60,418 nt of DNA from contig JAUIGN010000057.1 of assembly GCA_030430075.1 (NCBI GenBank), positions 1 to 60,418 on the forward strand, in the 5' to 3' direction. Of the stretch, positions 35,843-46,700 are shown one piece after another. Numbering within the stretch: the first letter of the stretch is position 1; every line of letters begins with the position of its first letter. The stretch comes from a bacterium. GTDB lineage: Bacteria; Planctomycetota; Planctomycetia; Pirellulales; Pirellulaceae. The notes beneath the pieces are model-generated. The model did no database searches. It was given only the letters and a program-made list of their open reading frames with translations, and was not told the origin of the DNA. Both the position numbers and the translations under genes were made by a program.

Positions 35843-36013
35843 GTGTTCAGGAACGGCCTGCGGGAGCGAACCAGAGCCTGGCAGGCTCCCGCCGGGGCGG
35901 TGACCCTGCCACGTTATTGACGGTTGCGCGGCAAATGAACCTTAGGCAAGCAACGCGCGGCCGTATATCTGCGGACTCCCGTTGGTCGTCCTGGTCCATT
36001 CGCTGCGCAAGGA

Positions 36014-36874
36014 TCAATCGTAGTACTCTGGAACGAATCGCCGGGAAGCGAGACTCTCCACGTCGTTATATTCATGGGTTGTGTCTCGGGCCGGAATCTC
36101 GACAGACGGTTGCGGCACGTCTTCGTAGGGAATCGACTCTAGTAGATGGCGGATACAATTCAACCGGGCTCGCCGCTTGTCATCGGACTTGACGATATGC
36201 CAAGGTGCGAAGTCCGTGTCGGTCGCCATCATCATGGCGTCGCGCGCCTGCGAGTAATCGTACCAGAGGCGGACGGATTCGAGATCCGTGGGGCTCAGCT
36301 TCCACTGCCTCAACGGGTCTTCGATCCGGGCTCGAAAACGCTTCTCTTGTTCTTTCGCACTGACCGACAGCCAGTACTTGATCAAAATGATGCCGTCGTC
36401 GATCAAGCTGTGTTCGAAGCGATCGCAGGTGCGGAGAAATTTTTCGTGCTGTCGCGTGGTGCAGAAGCCGAGCACCTTCTCGACTCCGGCCCGGTTGTAC
36501 CAACTGCGGTCGAACAAGACGATCTCGCCGGCGGCCGGCATGTGTGCGATATACCGCTGGACATACAACTGGGTCTTCTCGCGATCGCTGGGGGCGGGCA
36601 GGGCGACGACGCGAAAGACCCGCGGACTGACACGCTCGGTGATCCGCTTGATCACCCCGCCCTTGCCGGCGGCGTCCCGGCCCTCGAACACCACCACGAT
36701 CCGGGCGCCCGTATGCCGCGTCCAGGCCTGCAGCTTGACCAATTCGACCTGCAGCGCTTTGAGCTCGGACTGATATCGTTTGCGGCTCAGTTTGGACGAC
36801 CCGGGCAACGCTTTCGATGGATCCTGGTCGGCACCTCCCTTTTTGCCGGCATGCTTGTCTTTCTTCTTTGACAT
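36014..36874 (-). CDS. ppk2: Polyphosphate kinase 2 family protein
   Basis: 286 residues from ATG 36874, preceded by AGAGGA. A lysine-rich N-terminus leads to the PPK2 core: Walker A-like FEGRDAAGKGG, the phosphate-binding ITERVSPRVFRVVALPAPSDRE, Walker B-like IVLFDRSWYNRAGVEKVLGF, and the lid region FEHSLIDDGIILIKYWLSVS. PPK2 enzymes transfer phosphate between polyphosphate and nucleoside di- or monophosphates. The single-domain length and motifs fit the class I type (GDP/ADP phosphorylation), although class cannot be settled by eye. It is co-oriented with the ATPase operon but separated from it by 256 bp, so probably a distinct transcript. Confidence 0.9.
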   Translation of the reverse strand: MSKKKDKHAGKKGGADQDPSKALPGSSKLSRKRYQSELKALQVELVKLQAWTRHTGARIVVVFEGRDAAGKGGVIKRITERVSPRVFRVVALPAPSDREKTQLYVQRYIAHMPAAGEIVLFDRSWYNRAGVEKVLGFCTTRQHEKFLRTCDRFEHSLIDDGIILIKYWLSVSAKEQEKRFRARIEDPLRQWKLSPTDLESVRLWYDYSQARDAMMMATDTDFAPWHIVKSDDKRRARLNCIRHLLESIPYEDVPQPSVEIPARDTTHEYNDVESLASRRFVPEYYD

Positions 36875-36961
36875 CGGGGTATCCTCTCTTTCCCGCCCGA
36901 AGGGACGCATTTGCTCGGCCGACGAACCGGCAGCGGGGCGGCTGCCCCGCCAGGATCGCCG

Positions 36962-37162
36962 TTAGAGTCGGCCCAGCAGAGTCTCGAATATACCCACCAG
37001 GGTTCCAAACGCGGCCCCGATGAGACAGCCGACGCCCATGGAATTCCCCGCCCGCATGCTCTCGCCGGGATCGCCAAACCGCGAATAGAGCAAACCGGCA
37101 AACGATCCAAGTGCGCCACCGGCGCCGCCCAGCAAGAGAATGGTAAAAAGTGAGTCGTTCAT
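36962..37162 (-). CDS. Small glycine-rich membrane protein
   Basis: 66 residues from ATG 37162 (MNDSLFTILLLGGAGG). The frame is open to 37465, but the upstream codons translate the tandem array of repeat family C and are not credible. There are two hydrophobic helices rich in Gly/Ala (LFTILLLGGAGGALGSFAGLLY and GVGCLIGAAFGTLVGIFETLL), joined by a short polar loop (SRFGDPGESMRAGN). Helical hairpins of this sort pack tightly in membranes. No family is recognised. It ends 88 bp before PPK2 on the same strand. Confidence 0.6.
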   Translation of the reverse strand: MNDSLFTILLLGGAGGALGSFAGLLYSRFGDPGESMRAGNSMGVGCLIGAAFGTLVGIFETLLGRL

Positions 37163-37257
37163 GGGGGTCGCGCCTGTCGGGTGTCCAGCCAGCTTCATTC
37201 TAGCCAAACACGACGCGGCCAAAAAGTTGACCAACAAGCGGGTCATCGCAGCAGCGT

Positions 37258-37434
37258 GGTTGCGCGCGGAGTCCTGAGGTTGCGCGCGGAGTTCTACGGG
37301 TTGCGCGCGGAGTTCTCCAGATTGCGCGCGGAGTTCTACGGGTTGCGCGCGGAGTTCTCCAGATTGTGCGTAGGTTCCTACCGGTTGTGCGCGGGTCTCC
37401 GACCCCGCACATGGCCTGACCGAAGGTCTCCCCA
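37258..37434 (+). repeat. Repeat family C, copy 1, with a 21-bp tandem array
   Basis: Six to seven units of about 21 bp (GGTTGCGCGCGGAGTTCT plus ACG or CCA) run from 37258 to about 37382. They merge without a gap into the C element, GTGCGCGGGTCTCCGACCCC ... CTGACCGAAGGTCTCC (about 37387-37434). The last units progressively resemble the element's own 5' edge. Confidence 0.8.
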
Positions 37435-37480
37435 ACCACGCCGCGCAACCTCCCACGACCGGCAACCGGCGTTCCGCGTC

Positions 37481-37646
37481 AACCCGGATGATTCACGAGC
37501 GAACTACGATTCCGTGCATGTGACTGTCGCGCAATCGCTTGCAGCGAATGTATCCTGACCGCTGCGCATCTCGCCGGAACGCGTTGGCGTCCGGTGCGCT
37601 GGGCGACCAGCGCAACCGTGAGCTGACGCCCGGCGGCTGATGGATC
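37481..37646 (-). repeat. Dispersed repeat family A, copy 4 (inverted)
   Basis: Starts AACCCGGATGATTCACGAGCG, contains CTGCGCATCTCGCCGGAACG and ends CGGCGGCTGATGGATCG. It is immediately downstream of family C copy 1, so 37258-37722 is nearly all repeat DNA. Confidence 0.8.
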
Positions 37647-37673
37647 GTGTGGGGTGGCTCGAAGTGTGGTTCT

Positions 37674-37760
37674 GGAGACCTTCGGTCGTCGGTTCCGGCG
37701 GGGTCGGAGACCCGCGCCGAGCGAGAGCGATGGGTGAGAGGCGCCTGCCGAGCCATGGGT
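37674..37760 (-). repeat. Repeat family C, copy 2 (inverted), with degenerate array
   Basis: The element reads GGAGACCTTCGGTC...GGCGGGGTCGGAGACCCGCG (37674-37722). To its right are two degenerate units of about 26 bp, each containing ATGGGT(G/C)AG, running up to the stop codon of the giant gene. Confidence 0.65.
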
Positions 37761-40700
37761 CAGGGGCGCGCGCCAAGCAATTCCACCGTGCCAAGAAATT
37801 CCACCGTGTCAAGAAATTCCACCGTGTCAAGCAATTCCGCCGAATCCAGCAGCTCCTCCGGGTGGGCGAACAGCCACTCGATTTCCTTTTCCTTCTTCGA
37901 ATGGTCCTCGCCGATCTTCGTCGATCGAGTACGCCGGTCATAAAGCGGGCCTGGCGGCGCGTTGGGAAGCGGGCTGGTCAAGCGGTTGGGTGCCAGGCCT
38001 GCCGGGGTCGTGACCGGCTGCTCGACGGGGTAACGGCCGGCCGATGCATTCAGCATTTCGTCAACCGTCTGCGGCCAGATGGCCGCTGAGAGCGCTTGCG
38101 GGTCGGATGTCCCGGTATGGGCCGCTGAGAAATCGCCGACGGCCGACGATGGTAACCGACCGGCAAACTCGATCCGAATCGCGTCCGCGATCACGTTGCC
38201 GTCGGCGTCATCCGTCAATTGAACGGTGAGCGTGTTTCCCGTCACGGCAAACAGACCACCATGACCGTCGGATGCAAGATCGGCGAAGTACGTTCCGGAC
38301 GACGTGTCCCGGATCGACGCGAAGCGGGCATCTCCCGGTCCGACTCGCTGGTCGACCCGGACGGTCGCCAACCGATTGGTGTCATCGGCCGCTCCGTCAA
38401 ACAGATGATAGGGTGCGTTTGTGGCCCGATTGGGATACGGTGTCCAGGTGGCGGACACTCGGTACACACCCGGTGTCACGTGGAATGTCCAGGTCGCCGC
38501 CTCGCGGCCCGTTCGGCTGACCGCTTCCCGCACGTCGCCCCCGAAGCCCTGCCCGCGCCAGGCGAGGAAACCGTCAGTGTGCGAAAAATCGACAGGGGGG
38601 CGACCATCGCCGTTGTCGTCTCTCAGAACCGCCCGCGATTCGGCGGTCGCGCGGAGCGTAAATCCAAAGGGGCTCTCGTCGATGTCGTTGCTGGTCAGCG
38701 AAGCGGAACCTTGGTACGTACCGGGTGCGGCGGCGTCCAGTTGAATCCCGAAGGTCACGAACCGGCCGGCCGGAACGACCACCGGAGAAGAAAAGTCAGC
38801 CAGGGAACTTGCGGTGATCGAGAACCCGTCCGGCAGAACCACCGCCGGATCAAGCGACAGGGCCGCCAAGCCTCGGTTCTCCACGCGGACGGTCTTGACG
38901 GGACTCGGGACGCCTGCCGCCACGATGCCGAAGTCCACGACGCTGACTCCGTTCCGCAAGGTCTCGCCGTCCACCGACAGGTAAATTCGCGGCGTCGCGG
39001 GTAACGGTTCGACGTACTCAATCCGCACTGCGTCTGCAATCACGTTTCCATCGGCCAAGTCGCTCAATAGCACGGACAGGGACCCTCGCGTGATCGCGTA
39101 GAGGCCGTCATTCAATCCTGACGTCAGGGCCGCAAAAGGAGTTGCGGTGCCCTCATCGTACGACGTCGTAAAGCTGGAATGGTCCGGCGCGAGCCGTTGG
39201 TTGATTGAGAATGTGTCGAGCAGATTTGCCGCCTCGATCGGTCCGTCAAAGAGGTGAAATGGTGCATTGGTGGCTCGATTCGCGTGCGAGGTCCAGGTTG
39301 TCCAGATGCGATAAAGGCCCGGCGTGACCTCGGAGGTCCAGGTTGCCCAGCCAGCGCCGCTCCGGCTTGTCGCTTCACGTACGTCGTTGGCGTATCCCTG
39401 GCTGGTCCACCCGGCAAAGCCGTGCGAGGCGAAGTGATGGTTCGCTCGCCCGTCGCCGTCGTCGTCCAAGTCGATCGGCATGGCGACGACCGTACCGCGG
39501 ATCGAGAAGTCGTACGTCCCTTCGTCCTGGTCGCTGTTTGCAAAGGAGACGGGCCGGCTGAACGTACCCGGAGGTCCTCCCTCGAACCGAAGCGTGAAGC
39601 TCGCGATGCCACCGGCGGCCAGACGCGAGCCGGCGCCGCTGAAGAGCGACGGGGGCGACTGGCCGACGAGCGAGAAACCGTCGGGCAGGGTCAGCTCCGG
39701 ACCGATCGACAAATCGACCAGACCGCGGTTTTCAATGATGATCGTGGTTGGTGCGTGCGGCACACCGGCGGCGATCGTGCCCAGCTCGATGACGCCGAGG
39801 CCATCGGCCAGTTCCCGGCCGTCGACGGAAAGGCGGATTTCCGGAGCGTGCGACAGCGATCCCAGGAATTCGACACGAACCGCATCCGCGATCACGTTCC
39901 CGTCGGCCTCGTCTAGCAACTCGACGGTCAGGGTGTCGCCGGTGACCACAAACAGGCCGTCTCCACCCTCCGGGACCAGGTCGGCGAAGTAGCGGCCCGA
40001 TGGCTGATCCAAGCGCGACGTGTAGTCGGCATGATGGGGTGCAAGCTTCTGGTTGATGTGAACCGTCGCCAGTCGATTGGCCGGGTCGACCTGGCCGTCG
40101 TAGATCCGGTAGGGTGCCTTGGTGGCTCGGTTCGAGTATTTCGTCCAGGTGGCGCCGACCCGGTAGATCCCCGGTTGGACGGCGAACGTCCAGGTCGCCT
40201 GGCCGGTTCCCGTTCTGCTGGTCGCTTCGCTCACGTCATGGCCGTAGCCCTGGCCCCAAAAGCCGCCGAAGCCGCTCGCGGAGAACCCGGATGAGGACCA
40301 ACCATCGCCGTCGTCGTCGACGATGCCGACCGCTTCAAACCGGTCGAATCCGGCGGCCCAGCTCCACGGGTCCAGCCAGCGCTGACCCGTGGTGGAGCTC
40401 AACGCGATCGCGCTCAAGTCTTGAAACACGGGGCCCCGCGGGCCGCTGTCACCGAGCAGATCGCCCAGGTCCGGCACGCCCCAGGTACCGGAGTAGCGGA
40501 GCCACCACGGCGCTCCCCCGGCCTCCCTCTGGCCGACCCGCGGCAGATAATGAACCTGCTCGGCGGTAGCTTGGAATGAGCTTCCATTGCCCAGGTGGGA
40601 CTCTTCACGGACCAGGTCGAATGAAGGCACGTACCAGGGGGTGACTCCCGGAAACGGGTAGGACGCGTGCCCTCCCAGCCCGACATAGACGCTGGGGTGC

Positions 40701-43700
40701 GATTGGTCGCGGCGCAACAGATCCCAGGAGACCCGCTCGCCGCCACTGCCCAATAATCCGCCCGCGACTTCAACGTGTTGACCAAAGGCTCCATCCTGCG
40801 GATGCCAGACACCTTGAATGTCTTTCTTCAGGAACAGGGTCAACCCTTCCCAATCGCCTTGGTGGGTGTTGAACCCGCCGTGCTCTTCCCAATTGCTGCG
40901 CGGGTAATGAAAGAAGTAGCTGATGGCCAGATCTTCTCCGGGTGTACAGGAATCCAAGCCCGGCTCACAGGCCAGCACGGTTCCGTAGACTGCCGGCGAG
41001 CCACTGTCGCGTGGCCAGGAGCCGGTCGCCAACAGCCCCAGATCGAGGTGATCCTCCGCATCGCCGGACACCCAGGGGCGTGAACTTGGGCGAATTTGCC
41101 GGTCGGCCGAAATGCTCGCGTCGACGTCAGCGGGTGCCGCGTAGCGTTCACCCTGATTGAAGTGCAGCACCGGTGCAAAATGGTCGACCAGCGCCTCGCC
41201 GCCCGCCAGCGTGAGGTTCCGGCCGGAATCGTTGACGGTGACTGCTTGCAGTGCCGGGGCGCGATGATCGGCGACAAAGAGTGTGTTGAGCTCCTCTGCG
41301 GGCGGTCTGGGAAGTGCCGACGAATGGGCGCCCGCGAACAACCTGAAGGACAGTTGTCCGACCGTCGGTCGAGCAGGGACCTGCAGCGCATCGATCGTGA
41401 TCACGTGGTACCCACGGTCCAACTCGAGCAACGTCCCGGTCTGGTAGTGCAGTTCTCCGATCGGTCCGGGCCACCTTACCAGTTCGGACTCGACGGGCAT
41501 TCCATCCACCATCAACGGAACGGTATCGGGCGGCAGCCATTCGGGCGAGCCGGACAGCATCAGGTCGAAGCGGCCTGCCTCTTCGATCCAGACGGTCCAT
41601 TCGACGGGCAGCTCGTGGTCCACGCCGACGGTCGCGTACCAGCGGTCGATGCCGGTACGGTGGATCGTCACGGCAACTGCCTGCTCGACGGTCGCCCCCG
41701 CCATGTCTTCCGCCTGGACGCGAATGGAAAACGACGACCGTTCGCGGAGGTCGACGCCGTTGTCCGGTGCGAACCGAAGTTCTCTTCCGCGGATCTGGAA
41801 GAGTTCGTTGTCATCGCCGCCGTGGCCGGGAATCAACCGAAACTTGTGACGGTCACCCGGATCCGCATCGGCGGCGATCAGGCGGGCCACAACGGCCTCC
41901 GCCTGATCGACGTTCGTCGGGTGCTGGGGGGAATCATCGAGTCGAATTGCGCTGGGCGGATCGTTGACCGCCAGGTCGGCCGCCAGTGCCGCGTGCAGCG
42001 CCGTGGCGATCGCGGCGTGGCCGAGTCGATTCGGGTGCATCGTCCCCGGTGTGCTCGCGCTGTTGGGCGGTCCCTGCTGCTGTTCCGATTCGCGGTAAGT
42101 AACGATCCAGCGATCTTCCCCGGTGGCGCAGTAACCGTGACCGGCGAACCGATCCGAGATCCCTCCGACGTAGGTCCAGTCATGGGCGTTTGCGGCCGCT
42201 CCAATCGCTTGATTCAGCGGTTGCAGAACTCGATTGTGGGCCCATTCAACCTCTTGCCGGCTGATGGTGAAGTCGCCGTAAATCGCTGGAGGATCGGGAA
42301 GATCGGCAAACACTTCGTCACACCAGGCGACGTTCCCGGCCAGCATCTGCGTCGACGGATCCGGGTATTCGGTGATGTAGGTCTGCGTCGGGACGAGCTC
42401 GCGGAGGCCGTCGGCGAGCATTTCGAAACCGCGCTCGAGACCTTGGAGACCGGCCAGCGGCGTGGGCTCGAACAGGTCGAAGAACGCGTCACCGTTCCAG
42501 GGCACCAGATCGATGTCGTTCTCCACCAACTGCCAGGCTTCGGCCGTCCCCGTACCAACGGCCTCCAGGAGGTTTGCCATGACACGGCCGTAGGTCTCCG
42601 GCGCGTCGGCCCAGCGGCCGGGGTTCGCCGTGAAAAGGGTGGTCAGGATCCTCGAAAAGCCGATGTCGTTGCCTCCAAACGAGGTGGTCAACAGGTCGAT
42701 CTGCCGGCCCTCGGTCAGCGCGCGGATTTGCTCGACCTGCGGTGCCATGGCGAGCTCTTCACGGTAGGCGGCTTCCGTGGTGATTCCTGCGTAGTCGCCG
42801 ACGCCACCCTCGGCAATCGTCGCTCCGGAAGCTGAGACGAACACGAAGGTGACCGACGTGTGCGGATCTTCGGCTTCGAGCCGAGCGGCGAGTTGCGCCG
42901 ACGCGGCATAGGACGAGCGGTGGGCCACCGTGTGCTGCCGCGTCTGTTCCTCGTCTCCTTCGGATCGCATCCATTCGCCCAACGCTCCGCCGTTCTCGGC
43001 TCGGGTAACTTCCGGCACACCTTCGCCGGAGGAATACGAGTCGCCAATTGCCACGATCAGCAGGTCGCGGACGACCATGTCGACGGATTCGCTCCTTTCG
43101 GTTGCTCCATCGTCCGCCCGCGCGGTGGCAGTTACACGGTAGTACCCCTCTGGGAGCGATGTCCTGACCAGTCCGGGCTCGATGGGGTTGAAGATCGCCT
43201 CCACCGTGGCGCCTTGCGCGTCGGCAACCTGGAAGAGGTATTCGGCGGCTGCGACGTTACCAGGCAGTTTCAACTGGCGGGCGTCCAAATCGACGCCGAA
43301 GGTCTCAGGAACGACATCGTCATGACGATTGCGGACCACGATCCGACCGTTCGCATCCGGTGTAACCCGCTCGACCATCGACCATTGTAGTCCGGGCACT
43401 ACGGGCAGGATGAAGGGTTGCTCGAACTGCAGCCCGTCGCGATCCTGGACGCGAATGCGAATCGCGTATGCGTCTTGAACGTGCGGGTCGATTGCCACGC
43501 CGGCCCGTAGCCGCAGTGCGTTGTTGGTGATTTCGAACTTCGCATTATCGCCGGATCCGCTTCCGGGGACCAGCGTAAACGAATGTGACTCGTCATCGTC
43601 CGCGTCGGTGGCGGAGAGCAGGCCGATGTGGGCCGGAATGGACGTGTCGGTATGCCGACTGATCAGGTGATTGTCGAGCGTGATTTCCGTGGGGGCTTCC

Positions 43701-46700
43701 GCGATGTCGGTTCCGTAGAGCTGGAGCTGCCAGGAGTTCCAGGTGCCGACGTCGCCCTCCGCTTCATCCTTGACGATCAATCGCCACTCGCCTTCGGACC
43801 GCTCGTCCCAGTGCCGGACCGACTTGAACGTCCACTGGTAGGCGCCATCGGGTCCTTCAACGTCTTCGTGGGCTTTCGCCAGAACGGATCGCGTTCCCGC
43901 GGGAGACTCCAGGATGATTGACAGATCGCCCCGTCGAGGGTGCGTGATATCAACGGTCACTTCAACCGTCTCGACACGAATCGCATTCTCGATCACGACC
44001 GAAGCGGCCGCCTGTGCACTGCCGCCGTCCGGGATCGGGAGGTCGACGGGTTGGGGTTCTGCAGCCGGCTGCACCGTGATTTCCGGATCGACAAGTGTCC
44101 ATTGTCGGGTGAGCTGGACAGCCTGATCGGCGTCGACGATGCCGAAACCATATTTGTCGTTGACCCAATGACCGCCGTTGCCGTCGCCGTCTGGTGCGCC
44201 GTTTCGTTCCCAGCCGTTGTCGTACGGATTGTTCGCATCACCATCGTCCGAACCATGTGTGATCGACGCAGAGTTGACCAGGATGTGCTGAACGTCGCGC
44301 CACGTGAGGGGAACGAAGTCGGTTCCGTCATCGTTCCAGGTGTGTTGTTGGTTCCAGGCGTCGAGGATCAAGGCGACGACGCCGGAGACGATCGGTGCCG
44401 CGGCCGACGTACCGCTGAAGCTATCGGTGTAGTCGTGGTTGACCAGTTGCTGTTGGTTGTCCCCGTTGTAGCCGTCGCTCCCGGTCAGGTCGGTCGTCAA
44501 GATATCGACGCCGGGAGCGGCGACCAGAATCGCCGCCCCGGGGTTGCTGAAGTCGGCTTGCACGCCGTTTCGATCCGTGGCCCCGACGACAATCGTGTAG
44601 CGTAATGATTTCTCTGGCGCGTCGTTGGCATTGCCGCCTTGCCGGCGATTGTTGCCGGCCGCAAAGACGTAGATGCTGCCGGCTCCGCCACGTCCCGTTT
44701 CGGCCCCTTGTTGGATTGCCTGCATGGTAAGCGGGTACTGACGGAAGCCCAATCCGTTTCCCCAGCTGTTGTTGTAGATGTCGATTGCCTGAGACCGGTG
44801 AGTGAGCGCTGCGGCGACCTGGGCATCGGTCAAGGCCGCTTCCAGGCTGACGATCGACGCGTTCGGCGCCACGCCGGCGGCACCGAAGCCGGCGGCCGCG
44901 GCGGTCCCCGCCACGCTGGTCGGATGACAGTTGGCAACGCCACCGTCGCCGTTTGCGCAGAGACCGGACAGCGTGTCGGGTGCCGGCGAATCGCTCGGCG
45001 TCTTGAAGTCGTAATCCAGATCGGTGCGGGGGTCGCGGAAATCAGGGTGCGCGTATTGAACGCCCTCTTCCACGATGGCGATGGTGATCCCCGTGCCAAA
45101 CAGATTCTCCGTTTCCCAGGTGGTCAAGGCACGAACTTCCGGCAAATGCCATTGGTCGGCAAAGTACGTGGCGTTCGTCGGGAAGTAAGGAAGCGTCCAG
45201 CGATCGTTCGTGGGGTCGCTGTCGCCGGCGTCCCGTGGTGTGGCGGCGAGTACCAGGTTTCGGCGATTGGTGTCGAATTGAATCGACGCGTCCAGGGTGA
45301 GTCGCGCCGTCCCGCTTCCCGGGCCGACAGGAAAGGACGCTGTTTGGCGAGGCGTCTGGTCCGCTGTTGTCAAGCTGTCGTCGACTTGAAACAGTTGAAC
45401 ATCGAAGGCGCCGGCCCCCCGCAGTTCGTAGTCGATCTCGATTGTCCGCGAGTCGACGAATTGGGCGGACGTGATGCCGACGTCCGAGCGGCTGGGATGC
45501 TCAAATGTGAGTGTCCAGTCGAGTAGCCGGCCGTCGCCGCTTCCCAGGTTCCGATCGCTGACAAAGAGCTGCCATTCTCCCAGCGCGAGTTCCGTATTGA
45601 AGTCACCCAGGCTGTTGTGGGGACGGAACGTCCCCGCGTAGGGAGCGCTCCCCGCGGCGATCGACAGCTCGCCCTCGTCATCGAGGACGGTCCCGTTGAA
45701 ATTGGCGGCTGCCGGCAGGCTGGCCGCGATCATCGTCACGCTCGTCCCGGCCGGACTCTTAAGCCAGACTTGCAGGTCGCCCACATCCGCATGCGAAACG
45801 TTCAGTTGGACGTTCACGTCCATCACGCGGACGGCATCATGGACTGGGATGATGGAAGAGATCGTCTTGACGCCGCCGGCCCACGGATAGCGGGCATCCG
45901 GGATCAAGATGTTGACGTGTCCGGACGCGACGTCGGTGGTGTCGGTCGAGTGGCCGGGCACCGACGCGAAATTGACGTTTTCAATGAGCTCGCCGGCCGC
46001 CGGCCGGAGCGCATGAAAGCCGCGGCCAGGTGTGATCTGAACCCAGCCCGGGGGCAGAATCTCCCGCACGCGATAGTCCCGGACCGCCAGGCCGGTGAAT
46101 TGATACTGCCCGTTCGCAGCGGTCACCGTGTGCCGTTCGCCTTCGTCAAGCAGATTGTTGTGGTTGTCGTCCAGGTAAATCGTAGCACCCCCGATGCCGG
46201 CTTCTCCCGGACCCTGCCTGCCATCGCCGTCAAGGTCGTGGAACTTGGTTCCCTGGATCTCGGCGGCCTCGGCCCCCAGGATCTGCAGTTCCCAGTTCTT
46301 CAGCCTGCCGCTTCCGCTGCCCAGATTGCGGTCGCTGATGTTGAGTTGCCATTGGCCAACGGCGAGCTGCGTGTTGAAGTCCCCCAGGCTGCCCGTGGGA
46401 CGAAAGCTGGCCGTGTACGGCGCGGTCCCTGCGGCCAGCGCCAGTTCCGCCTCGTCGTCCAGGATCGTCTCGGTCAGATTTGCAAAGGCCGGCAACCCGG
46501 GTGAGATCAGCGTCATCGAAGAACCGGCCGGACTGACGAGCGTGACTTGAAGATCGCCGACGTCGGGATGCGTCACGTTCAGCTTGACATTCACATCCAT
46601 GACATTGAACGTGTCATTGACCGTGATCAACGACGAGACCGTCTTGACGCCTCCCGCCCAGGGATAGCGCGCATCAGGGATCTCCAGGTTGACCGTTCCC

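Noticed and set aside
37258..37382. Tandem repeat as coding sequence (N-terminus of the small membrane protein)
   Set aside because: The hydrophobic protein is complete from ATG 37162, and the upstream codons only translate the 21-bp repeat.
41096..42835. 579-codon plus-strand ORF
   Set aside because: Antisense to the SGNH region of the giant gene, whose active-site motifs are conserved on the minus strand.
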